NCBI GenBank assembly: GCA_026214975.1
Contig: JAOBSW010001251.1
Location: 1 to 64,000 of the forward strand
Source of the DNA: Gentiana macrophylla
Lineage: Eukaryota > Streptophyta > Magnoliopsida > Gentianales > Gentianaceae
Direction of reading: 5' to 3'
Length of the DNA: 64,000 nt
Part shown: in pieces, positions 13,479 through 23,296 of the stretch
Position numbering within the stretch: position 1 is the stretch's first letter
Layout of the letters: each line of letters opens with the position of its first letter
Notes under the pieces: model-generated
What the model was told of the DNA's origin: nothing
Databases searched by the model: none
The model's input: only the letters and a program-made list of their open reading frames with translations
Translations under genes and position numbers: made by a program

Positions 13479-13621
13479 AAGTGGGAGAATGTTGTGGATA
13501 GAAAGAATAAGGGTGTGGTGCTCTAAAACAATTATTACTTGTCTTTACGGGCATGTGGGAGATTGTTAGATAGTGTGGCCGAAAGACAATTGTTGCTTGT
13601 CCTTACGGGCAAGTGGGAGAT
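13479..13621 (+). repeat. Triplicated polypurine tract / LTR edge of B1
   Basis: Three purine tracts AAGTGGGAGAAT, ATGTGGGAGAT and AAGTGGGAGAT occur at 13479, 13552 and 13610. Each is followed by TGTT and then a stretch like the first 40 bases of the LTR (for example GGCCGAAAGACAATT near 13577 against CTACCAAAGACAATT in the LTR). The true LTR starts after the third. The same triple arrangement precedes the LTR at 56300. Confidence 0.7.
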
Positions 13622-15301
13622 TGTTGGAAGTAGCTACCAAAGACAATTTATGTAATTGTTTTTAGAATTAATAAATGATGATTTATTCTCATCTTATTAC
13701 TTGCTTCAGTGCTTGTAAGTATCACTCATCGAAAACCCTAAGTTATATCATATGTAGCCATATAACTTAGTGTGTGTGTCACACATGAGGATTAAGTTTA
13801 TGGTGATACACTTGAAATGTTAGTCCATGGTGAAGTTAATTAAAGTATGGGGTCTATTGATTAAACCACCATTAAAGCGCCTAACACTTTATGGTGTGAC
13901 CGTCTCTATCCGCATCGCCGACATTGGTTGTCTAGGTGGGGCATTTATATATGATGAGATTCATATAGACTAGACCGATTTAATCTGAGTTTCTCATATA
14001 ATTCTGTGATTGAGAAATCTTATTAAATCAAAAGATGATCATATATGGATTGACCTTAATCCTCAAGTGATTGCATACTCCTACTAGTTTCAGGATAGGG
14101 TTTGATGTGTTCGTTAAAGGTCGCTAAGAGGCACGGTCCGAATGACTTTCACGTTGGCACTATTCTCGAATGGGTGAGAAGTGTGTGTTTCACGATATGA
14201 AATCCACCTTCCTCGCGGGAAGTAGAAAGACAATCCCTTTATTTGTTGATCCTAGAAACCGATCAATCTCGGAGTTCAGATTGGTTATGAATTAATTGAT
14301 CACTAGTGGGTTAATGATAAATAAGGATAAGATGCGCGATGAATAAGGTTTACGTAAATAACCCTACTTCAAGCACGGATAGTCTACATGGAGGGTTAGT
14401 TTATATGTAATGATTTTTGACTCGACGCTTGAGAATAAGTTATATCTATAATCGATAGAGTTAAGTTTCGGATTTATGGTGGCGTAATTCTGGAATTAAT
14501 GAATTGAGTAGAAATATTCTGTTCGATGAATATTTTATTCAATTTATTGTAGCTACTGGTTATAGGTCCATGGTCCCCGGGTTGGCTCCTAACACGCGAG
14601 TGTTTTCTCATTTTGTGGAACCTCGAGAATAAATTAAATGTTGGTCTATTTAATTAATAAGCAAATATTATTTATTTGGTAAATAATATGTAAACTAGAA
14701 AAGATATTTTCTATTAAAATAATGACATAAATGGCGCCACTTTTATGGATAAGTTAGGAGAAGAAATTTTCCTAGATTATCTCATATGTGTGATTAATTA
14801 ATTATCTATTTGTTGGATAATTAATGGAAAAATTAAGAGATTGATTTGTTGGGAATTATCTCTTATTTTGTAGCAAAAATTTTCTTTTCCTTATGGGAAT
14901 AGGTTTTTGTGGTGTGAAAAGGATAACTCTCTTGACTAGTTATTTTTTTTATATAAAGAGAGTTCCTCCTAGCACAATAATCACAATCAAATGCGCCACT
15001 TTGTAAAATAAAGGAAGAAAAATTAGTTTCTTGCCTTAGTCATCTAGAGGAGAAAAACCTAGGTTTTTCTTGGGCATATTCGAGGATGTTCTACGGCGAG
15101 GATCGACGCCCACCACCGTCGCTAGAGATACAATCCGGAAGACTACGGCTTCTCCCTTGGTCGATTTTATCATCTCTCTCTGGTATGGGTAAATCTACTA
15201 ACCTTCTCGTAGGATTAATTAGTTATGTCTCATATCGTAAATCACATAAGCTTCCGGTGTGCAAAGATCGAGTGTCTCGATCGGTGCTACTACTTCTAGC
15301 A
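13622..15301 (+). repeat. 3' LTR of B1
   Basis: 1680 bp, TGTTGGAAGTAG...TCTAGCA, alignable with 6794-8436 along its whole length. An open frame at 15086-15523 runs out of this LTR into the gypsy sequence behind it and is a chance chimera, not a gene. At 15302 the G1 pol reading resumes with DEGEACYMLDNIEV. Confidence 0.85.
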
Positions 15302-16650
15302 GATGAAGGTGAGGCATGTTATATGCTGGATAACATTGAGGTGCTCATTTTGAAGTTGCAACAGCAATTGGTAGTTGATCCTACAGTGGCAGAAACTTTG
15401 CTCTGGAAAGAAGTAGAAGAGGAGGAGGAGAAAGTCTGGCCTGTGTGCAGTGAAGGTCACGTGCAAGAATTAGAACCTATATCCTCTGTGGATGTAGGAG
15501 GACCTATCCATAGACCTTCATAGCACAACTTCTTTGATCTACAATTTATTGGTAGAATATTGAAGTAAATCGTTGTAAGAGCCACCGAGGAACTTAACGC
15601 TTAAACCATTGCCCAATCATCTAAAATACGTATACTTACAAGATGATACTCTCCCCCTGATTATTTCCACAACCTTATCACCTTTAGAGGAGGAGAAACT
15701 ATTGAGAGTAATTGAGGAGCATAAAAGAGCATTCGGTTGAGTATTACGGATATCCAAGGGTTAAGCCCTCTGCTTGTATGCATATGATTTCCGTGGATCC
15801 GTAAAAGAAAGGGGTTGCTCAAACTCGAGAAGGTTGACACCACATTTGAAGGATGTTGTTAAGGAAGAGATAATTAAGATGCTGGAAATAGGAATCATAT
15901 TCCCAATTGCCGATAGTGAGTGGGTAAGCACGTTTCATATGGTACCAAGAATGGAGGATTCACCGTCCAACCTAATAAGTTCGATGAGTTGACCCATGTT
16001 AGACTAATTACCGGACACCGAGTCTGCATTGATTTTAGGAAACTAAACGATGCGACTAGGAAAGATAATTTCCCCCTCCCGTTCATTGACCAAATGATAG
16101 AGAGATTAAGCGGTCATGATTTTTCTTGTTTTCTAGATGAATACTCGTTTACTGCAGATCCACATTGCCTCAAAAGACCGTGAGGATACGACTTTCACAT
16201 GTCCCTATAGAACATTCGCGTACAATTGCATGCCTTTCAGATTATGTAATACGCCACCACATTCCAGAGGTGCATGATGTCATTATTTATGCGGACATGG
16301 TGGAAGATTTCTTGGAGATATTAATGGATGATTTTTCTATCTTTGGAGATAGCTATGATGATTTTTCTGGACAATTTGAGCAAAGTGCTCAAGAGATGTG
16401 AAGAGACCAACCTTGTACTTAATTGGGAAAATTTCCATTTTATGGTTACTGAAGAAATAGTGTTAGGTCACAAGATTTCAATGGAAGGAATGGAAGTGGA
16501 AAAAGATAATATAGAGGTCATAGATAAATTACCACCTCCAACTAACTTGAAGACATTGCAATCCTTTCTTGGCCACGCAGGATTCTATAGGAAGTTCATC
16601 GAAGACTTTTCGAAGATCTCCGCACCGCTTAATCGAATGTCATGTTAAGG
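15302..16650 (+). pseudogene. G1 reverse transcriptase remnant (Athila-like)
   Basis: After the B1 insertion the Athila-like pol continues. 15302-15523 is the protease-RT linker with an acidic stretch (EVEEEEEK). The RT follows in three frames: LSPLEEEKLLRVIEEHKRAF near 15680; HVSYGTKNGGFTVQPNK; LITGHRVCIDFRKLNDATRK near 16000; FPLPFIDQMIERLSGHDFSC to 16130. The FMDD catalytic motif survives in altered context near 16320 (ILMDDFSIFG). Then come TNLVLNWENFHFMV, IVLGHKISMEGMEVEKDNI and FLGHAGFYRKFIEDFSKIS to 16625. Five or more frameshifts separate these parts. The tail of the catalytic block around 16150-16260 is degraded. Confidence 0.85.
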
Positions 16651-17113
16651 ATGTAACTTTTGTCTTTAGAGACGAGTGCAAGGAGGCATTCAACACATTA
16701 AAGCAAATGTTGATAATCGCCCCACCTCGTAGCCCTGCATTGGAATAAACCTTCGAAATGATGTGTGATGCAAGTGATACAGCGACTGGAGTAGTCCTGG
16801 GCCAAAGAGAGGATAAAATCTTTAAACCAATCTTTTATGCCGATGCACTCTCAATAGTGCCAGATGAATTACTTGACTACGTAAAAAGAACTCTTAGTTG
16901 TGATATTCGTGATTTGACAAGTTTAGATCTTACCGTGTAGGATCTAAAGTCTTGGTTTTCACCGACCATGCAACTTTGAAGTATCTTCTCACCAAGCAAG
17001 AATCCGGGATTTAGATTATTAAGATGGATTCTACTCCTACAGGAGTTTGATGTGGAAATTTAGGATAAGAAAGCGTCGAGAACCGGATGGGTGATTACAC
17101 CGTCAAGATTAAT
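16651..17113 (+). pseudogene. G1 RNase H remnant
   Basis: MMCDASDTATGVVLGQR at 16758 and PIFYADALSI near 16830 are the start of a gypsy RNase H (family pattern MCDAS-A-GAVLGQ, then P-I-YYAS-TL). A frameshifted later part reads LRWILLLQEFDVEI near 17020-17060, the conserved end of the domain. The reading ends at 17113, where element A1 is inserted, and continues at 28163. Confidence 0.8.
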
Positions 17114-18514
17114 CGTTGGTCCCAGAGAAGGGTAAAACTATAGTCGAGGGGGGGTGAATGATCAGAAGTGGAGTTTCAAAACTTTTCTTGTATTTAAAAG
17201 CTTTGGTCATGGATAAGTCCCTTCTTACTATGTTGTTTCAAAGTAGTTTGGTCAATCACATATATAGATTATAATTTAGGCAATTTAAATGAATGCCGTA
17301 AAGTAAATTGCAGAAAGTAAATTGACACAAGACTTATAGTGGTTCAGGTGGTGTAATCCTTAATCCACACTCTTCCCGTGATGATTGGAGGAATTCACCA
17401 TTGTTTTCACAGATACAATAGTATGATTGTCCTTGGCTTCCCAAGCTTCACAATCTACAATACTATCACTCCTTGATCTGCAATTGACTCCATTGATTCA
17501 GCTTTCACCGCCTCCTGAGATCAAATCCTTCAAAGAAGGCTATCACAAGCGCAACTCCTTCTCGATGACTTCGATTCGGCTTGCTTCAGATTTATTGTGA
17601 ATGAAATTCACAAACTTGATTGATCAATCTCAATCTTTGAATATGAAATTGTAGTTCGATGTCCGAGTTGATCTCTGGATAAATCCTTGTAAGTTCGGAG
17701 AAAAGGCTTTTCAATTTGACAGTTTTCGCTTGATTTTCTTTTTCTAATCGTTGTTGTTATCTCATTCACAATGCCTTCTATTTATAGCCTTGAGTATCCT
17801 TGATTTGAAATTCCGTCTGCTATTATATTTATGAGGGGAATAATCCTTGATTTTATTCTTGATTCCCCCTTAATTATATTCTCCTTGATTTCAGTGTTCG
17901 GATTTTTCCTTCAAATGTATAGCAGAAATCCGTCCTTGATTGATCCATTATTGATTGTACATTAAATGCATGATCCTCTGAATCTTCATAATTTTTCAAT
18001 TCTGTTCTGATAAGGATTAATTCGCTGTTCTTTGAACGGTCGAGTGATCCATCTGACTTTGCCGTTTAGGTCTTCCTTCACTGTTATTGCCTTCACTTTG
18101 CCGAAAGTCAGTTTACTCTGCCGATTCACTGTTTCCTTCATCACTTAAGTTTTAAGGAGAATCTTTGTACTTCACTGATCATTGATTTGGGTAAGATCAG
18201 TGTACCCCATATTTGAACATTGAATTCATCACTTGAAACATACTTAGACTTATCCAAGGTCATCACTGCACTTCCTTGGTTATAAGTCATACCATTAAGT
18301 CTTCACCGCTTCTCTCGCTAGTGCTTGGTGGCCTCCTCACTGCCGAATGTCCGCTTTACTTTGCCGCCCTATCAACTAGTACAATACTTGTCTACTTAAC
18401 TTATACAATATGTCCGACTCTAAGTAAAGACTTATACAGAGAATTCTAACTTATTTCAGCTTGCTATAATGATTAGTATGACCATCATCAAAACATAATA
18501 AAATGTTCCTAACA
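17114..18514 (-). repeat. 3' LTR of A1
   Basis: 1401 bp, alignable with 26752-28162. Compared with that copy it shows many places where CAG or CTG has become CG (for example 17561-17580 and 17651-17670). The reverse-strand TATA is in TCTATTTATAGCC near 17787-17799. A block GTGGTTCAGGTGGTGTAATC near 17339 is conserved in all family LTRs. Confidence 0.88.
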
Positions 18515-18530
18515 ATTTCCCCTTTTTGAT
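18515..18530 (-). other. Polypurine tract of A1
   Basis: On the - strand AAAAAGGGGAAAT lies directly before the 3' LTR. This is the expected place and composition for the plus-strand DNA primer of a retrotransposon. A2 keeps AAAAAGAGGGAAAT at the same place (41516-41529). Confidence 0.75.
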
Positions 18531-18694
18531 GATGCCAAACCCTTATAAGCCTCGAACATAAGTAAGCCAATATTTTCATAATAATTGATGTAATGTAATT
18601 CAATAATTTTATTCATCCATCATAGGCAATAAGATATTGCATCTTTTATTCAAGACAAAGACAGATAGAAATAATTCAAACTTGAGTGTAAGGT

Positions 18695-19834
18695 CTACTT
18701 CTTCACATCTTCAAACCTGATGCCTTTGCCTTTGCTGCCCTTGCCCTTTTCTGTTGGGCTTGCCTTCTTTTCACTGGAGCTTTCAGGCTTTGAGCTTCCT
18801 TCCCCCTTTTTGGCAGCACCAAAGAGTGCTTCAAGATTTTCCATTGCTGCGTCAGACTCAGGGAGAGGACCATACCTTCTTTCCAGTATCTTGTTGTTTG
18901 CCTCACCAACTTTGATTAGAAGGTCGAGTTGTTTGTCAGAATGCTCTATTATCTCATCCAGATGCTGAATTTGATGAGTGTGAGCATTGAGAGTGTCCAC
19001 CAAGGGCTTAAGATTGTTGTCAATTGTCTCAGCATGAAAGTCAAGATTCGTTTGGACATGATGAGGAATTAGTTGCTGTAAGTTGCACAACAAGTTTCCT
19101 TGTCTTTCCATGACCTCATCTTGGATCTTGATATGATTGATGAGGGCCTCAATCTTGTGGTTGAAGGAGGTTGCTTCACTCCTTAAGGTATGCTTCAGAT
19201 TTTGCCTGCTGTGATACTGCCTTTCCATGTCCACAATGAGGGGTTGAATGTCCAGATTGAAGAGTCTTTCTGGATCAATTTCTTTTGGTGATGCATTGAC
19301 ATCCTCATCATCTCCATCTTCTTCTTTCTCACTTTATACTTCAACTTCTTCCTCTTCCTCTTCTTCATTTTCATCTTCGCCTCTTCTCCTCCTTCTTCCA
19401 TCTTTTTCTTGTTCTTCTTTATTGATTCGTGGTCATTTAGAGGTTTGCCGTGAGTGTTGGTCGCTTTCATCTCGCTACTATTTCCCTTGTGCAATAGTGG
19501 GGAGTTGACAAGTTCGGGCCGAGTGAGCTTTATCGGTGGCTCACCGAAATGTTTCTTCAACTTTGCCAATGCTTTTGAAAAGCACTTCTTGAAGTGTCAA
19601 TTCATCATCAGAGATCTCCATGTTGTCTTGATCTGCTTCAAGATGATCACTTTCTGAGTGTTCATCCTCTGACTCAGGTTCATCCTCAACTATCTCCTCT
19701 TCGTCAGATGAGGTGATTCTATATCCTTCCTCCCCTTCCTCAAGGTAGGTGATTGCCTCTTGATGCTTTTCTTCTTCTGTTGCTGTGTCATCACTGATTG
19801 GCACAAGTTCATCCAAGTTGCTGGTGCTAGTCAT
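18695..19834 (-). pseudogene. A1 third ORF, C-terminal part (acidic region and coiled coil)
   Basis: This is the continuation of the ORF starting at 20740. The first 97 residues (19834-19541) are in the same frame as the upstream ORF and are strongly acidic (SSDEEEIVEDEPESEDEHSE). A frameshift near 19545 breaks the reading, and the intended frame runs again from about 19330 to 18695. That last part has 179 residues from its first Met. It has a long helical segment with heptad-like spacing (roughly residues 20-120) and a lysine/serine-rich tail ending in GKGSKGKGIRFEDVKK. The position after RNase H and the coiled coil match the env-like ORF described for SIRE1-type elements. I see no signal peptide or membrane helix, so an envelope role is not supported here. 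Confidence 0.7.
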
Positions 19835-19870
19835 AGTGGTGTTCTCTTGTGCCTTCTGGGATTTGGTTCT

Positions 19871-20740
19871 TCATCCCACACCTGATCTGCTGCTTTCAGG
19901 TTGTTTTCTTTTGCTCCCAGCAATGGGTTTGGGTTTCATGGATGCCTTGATGTAGGTAAACATTACCTTAGACTTGTGTGGAGGTTGAAAATTTATGGGT
20001 TTTACCTTCAATGCGTTAAACAGGTGTTGAAGAGGGAACCCATATGATTTCCTCTCCCAGAAATCACCCTTTTTCTCCAAACCCTTGCTTGGTGCTGTAG
20101 TTGATAAATCAATTTCCTTTTGAATCTGATCCTTCAATCTATTGAATACAAATGTTGCCCAGTCGAATTTGGTACCTTCGTAGATAATAGCCATCAATTT
20201 GATTCGCAACTCAGTCAGGTTTTCCATTGACTCTTTTCTGCCTTCGATATTCTTGGTGATGACAGGTGCAAATTCAGCAAACGGTAGTTTTAGCGTTGAT
20301 CTAGGGAGATTGTATGTTTTGCTGTTTTTCTTGGGGTTTTTGGCTATCTCAACCCAGAATTTCGTGATGTCAATCTTCACAAACTTTACATTTGCTGGAC
20401 CTATCATTGGTAGTTGTAGGAACCTATTGAGAAGTCCAGGCGCTATGACTACCTCTTTCCCGAATATTGAACTTTTTATGCAATCGACCTCAGTTTTCTT
20501 TGTGCTGGGCACAAACTTGGCATTTTTCCAAAATGCGATCATATTTTCATAGTAGATTCCAGTGATTGGGGGGTTTAGAAAGGTCATTAATCCCAGATTT
20601 GAACAGCAATGAACCAAGCGTTGAGCTTTTGCATCATTGTCACAGAAAGAGAGATAGTGTTCAGGTTTGAAAAACGAGCCAGTGATGATGGATTTCTCAT
20701 AGAATTTTTCAGTGGGAGAGATTGTGGAAGATGAAGCCAT
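19871..20740 (-). CDS. A1 third ORF, N-terminal domain (plant transposon-protein-like)
   Basis: A 289-residue open frame starting MASSSTISPTEKFYEKSI. Residues about 25-190 follow a pattern common in plant LTR elements and often listed as a putative plant transposon protein domain: a G-L-x-x-F-L start, a N-x-x-x-FW-x-N-A motif (ENMIAFWKNA), then FGKEVVIAPGLLNRFLQLP. The domain's function is not known. The tail is basic (KPKPIAGSKRKQPESS). The frame ends at a TGA that looks like a CGA arginine codon mutated by C to T, because the same frame then stays open from 19834 to 19541. So the original protein was longer. The gene lies about 600 bases downstream of RNase H and may be made from a separate or spliced transcript. 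Confidence 0.7.
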   Translation of the reverse strand: MASSSTISPTEKFYEKSIITGSFFKPEHYLSFCDNDAKAQRLVHCCSNLGLMTFLNPPITGIYYENMIAFWKNAKFVPSTKKTEVDCIKSSIFGKEVVIAPGLLNRFLQLPMIGPANVKFVKIDITKFWVEIAKNPKKNSKTYNLPRSTLKLPFAEFAPVITKNIEGRKESMENLTELRIKLMAIIYEGTKFDWATFVFNRLKDQIQKEIDLSTTAPSKGLEKKGDFWERKSYGFPLQHLFNALKVKPINFQPPHKSKVMFTYIKASMKPKPIAGSKRKQPESSRSGVG

Positions 20741-21365
20741 TGATAATTGATCGAAGTTTTAGAGAGAAATACTTTGAGTTTTCAGAGAGAATCAAAAGTA
20801 GGGCTTGTAATTTTGCAAAAGAGTGTAAAGATTTCTGAAAATTTCTAAGTGTAGTTATATAGGATGATTTGGGTAGTGTGAACGAGGTTTGAATATGGAA
20901 GGATTTTGTGACATAATGGCGTGATTTTGTGTATGTAAATCATGATATTCGAGTGAAGTGGGGGAGTGGATTGTGGTAAGTAATGATAGAGCCCGGGAAT
21001 CGAGGCGTTTGTAATTCAAAAAGAATAATATAATTACCTTCATAATTATAAATTGATCTCCATGTGTGTAATCATCTTTACGATAATCTTCCATAACTCC
21101 CTTATTCTCCACGTGTAAAAAAATAGATTTTGTTCACACTTTAATTTACCCATGACTCCAATTTCGGTGAAGTGCCTTGGCTAGCCACTTAGCCGGTGTA
21201 GTGATTCTTTCACTGAGCTGCTTTATTTGACTTTTCCTAAAAATCAGTGAAGTTAACTTCGCCGAGTACCCGTGCCTTACCTGCTACATCTCCTGTAATG
21301 GCAAAGGTTTAAACAACTGATGAAGTTACTTAGCCGATTACTCCAGTTAGCCGCTCTTTTGGTAT
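20741..21365 (-). other. Spacer between A1 pol and third ORF, with LTR-like motif cluster
   Basis: No protein is recognisable here. Between about 21190 and 21360 the words TTAGCCG, GCCGAGT and AGTGAAGTTA recur (for example near 21190, 21269, 21331 and 21349). The same kind of GCCG/CACTG words crowd the U3 part of the A-family LTRs. This could be an internal promoter for the third ORF. That is inference only. Confidence 0.35.
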
Positions 21366-22051
21366 TTAGTCGATTTCAATCATTCCTAACTCAGTTCTCA
21401 GCATGCTAAATCTTTCATGACTGAGTGGTTTAGTAAAGATGTCAGCCAATTGATCTTTAGTGGGTATGTATTTTAGAATGACATCTTCTTTTTCCACATG
21501 ATCTCTGATAAAATGATGTCTTACATCAATGTGCTTTGTTCTTGAATGCAACACTGGATTTTCAGTAATAGATATTGCACTTGTGTTATCACACATGATT
21601 GGAATTGTTTTCTCCTCCACTCCATAGTCCCTTAGCTGTTGTCTAATCCAAAGTACTTGTGCACAACAACCGATCAGCCGCTTATATATTCTCGCTTCAT
21701 TGTTGATGTAGATATGGAGTTTTGCTTTTGCTAAACCATGAAACCATCACGCCTAGCATTTGACAAGTTCCAGATGTGCTTTTTTTAATATCTATTTTGC
21801 ATCCAGCATAGTCAGAGTGAATATGATATCAACTTGAATCCTCCATCTTTTGGATACCAAATTCCTACATTGATGGTGTTTTTCAAGTATATGATTATTC
21901 TTTTAGCTGCTAGAAGATGTGATTCTTTTGGTTGGGCTTGAAATCTTGCACACACTCCTATGCAAATGCTATATCAGGTCTGCTTGCAGTTAAGTATAGT
22001 AGGGATCCAATGATTCCTCTGTACATTTTCTGATCAACATCCTTTCCAGTT
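21366..22051 (-). pseudogene. A1 RNase H, C-terminal part of pol
   Basis: 21620-21366 is a clean copia RNase H end of 84 residues: IPIMCDNTSAISITENPVLH, then TKHIDVRHHFIRDHVEKEDV and DQLADIFTKPLSHERFSMLR. The catalytic aspartate in CDNTSAI is present. The stretch 21621-21957, which should link RT to this part (the AE-WLR region), is shifted and contains stops. 22173-21958 overlaps the end of the RT frame and reads [19 protein letters not shown], the conserved link between RT and RNase H. The enzyme would remove the RNA strand during reverse transcription. Confidence 0.85.
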
Positions 22052-23254
22052 TCATCTTTTTCCAAGAATAGCTCTTGCACACATTGGTGTATCTCTATTT
22101 GTGCCACTTGTGTCCATACCATACTTGTGTATAAGGTCTTTTGTATATTTGGCTTGACTGATGAAAATTCCATCCTTCATTTGCTTTACTTGAAGGCCCA
22201 GAAAATAATTCAGTTCTCCCATCATGCTCATTTGAAATTTGCTCTTCATCAGATTTGCAAATTTTTCACATAACTTTTCATCCTCTGATCCAAAGATGAT
22301 GTCATCAACATAGATTTGTACTAGCAATGTGCTTGTTCCTTCCTCTAGTTTTAATAGAGTCTTATCTATAGTTCCTTTGTTGAAACCATTCTTGATCGTG
22401 AAATTGTGATAGTGTTTCATACTGTGCCTGGGTGCCTGTTTGAGTCCATAAAGAGCTTTCTTTAGTTTGTATACTTTGTCTTCCTTTCCTTTGAGTTGGA
22501 AACCAGGGGGCTGTTCCACATATACTTCTTCTTCCAAAAGTCCATTCAGAAATGCACTTTTGACATCCATTTGATAGACTTTGAAATCTTTGTGTGCAGC
22601 AAAAGCTAGAAAAAGTCTGATTGCCTCCAATCTTGCTACTGGTGCAAATGTTTCATCATAATCTATTCCTTCTGCTTGAGAATAGCCTTTTGCAAGTAGC
22701 CTTGCTTTGTTTCTGACAACAATTCCTTGCTCATCCATCTTGTTTCTGAATACCCATTTTGTTCCAATGATGTTGGCCATATCTGGTCTGTCAACAAGTT
22801 CCCAGACTTCATTCCTTTCAAATTCATTTAGTTCTTCTTGCATGGCTGTGATCCAATCTGCATCTTGAATTGCATCATCTATTGTTTTGGGTTCCACTTG
22901 TGATAGAAAGCATGTTAACATATGCTCCAGTTGTCTTCTGGTTCTTACTCCTGTGTGAATATCTCCAATAACTTGTTCTTCAGGATGATCTCTTAGCCAA
23001 TTTAGGTCAGGTTGAATTTGTTCTTCACTTGGTGCGTCTGTAATTTCATGTTGTACTTGAGCTTCAGGTTCTTGTGCTTCTTCTATTGTATTGACTTGTG
23101 GCTCATCTTGATTTCCAAAATTGTGATGCAGAATAGTTGCTGGTACTGTTGTATTCATATACACTTGCCTTTGTGCTTCTTCTTCTTGTTCTTGAAGATT
23201 TTCACCATTTGTATTTGGTTCATCGAAGACTACATGTATTGATTCTTCAATCAC
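22052..23254 (-). pseudogene. A1 reverse transcriptase (copia)
   Basis: A 400-residue open frame. Residues 1-110 are the acidic/glutamine-rich integrase-RT linker. RT proper begins near [20 protein letters not shown] and has [66 protein letters not shown] and the catalytic YVDDIIFGS. So both aspartates of the VDD motif and the first aspartate in MDVKSAFL are present. The segment just after KQAP (about 22392-22435) reads in the wrong frame and then recovers, which implies two compensating indels that scramble a normally conserved patch. This frame is the same as that of the integrase ORF upstream, from which it is separated by a single TAA. Confidence 0.88.
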
Positions 23255-23296
23255 TAATGTTATTTTGTTGAGTACTCTAAATGCCTTGTTGGTGTC

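Larger units (their letters stand above)
6794..15301 (+). mobile_element. Ty1/copia element B1, full length but decayed
   Basis: Two related LTRs (6794-8436 and 13622-15301) bound an internal region with a tRNA-Met type primer site at its start and purine-rich tracts at its end. Both LTRs begin TGTTGGAAGTA and end TAGCA. It sits inside the gypsy element G1, whose protease reading stops at 6793 and resumes at 15302. The flanking five bases are gagat and gatga, so the target duplication is imperfect or the edges are off by a base or two. Domain order inside (integrase remnant, then RNase H) is copia. No frame is open, so the element is dead. A second copy of the family lies at 54008-61672. Confidence 0.85.

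Noticed and set aside
15086..15523. 145-residue ORF on the + strand
   Set aside because: It starts in the 3' LTR of B1 and runs across the LTR edge at 15301 into G1 pol, so it is a chance fusion. Only the part after 15301 is gypsy coding sequence.
19248..19508. 86-residue serine/leucine-rich ORF on the + strand
   Set aside because: It is the antisense shadow of the acidic region of the A1 third ORF.
18695..20740. Calling the A1 third ORF a viral envelope protein
   Set aside because: Position and coiled coil fit the env-like ORF of SIRE1-type elements, but no signal peptide, membrane helix or cleavage site is visible, so I do not claim an envelope function.
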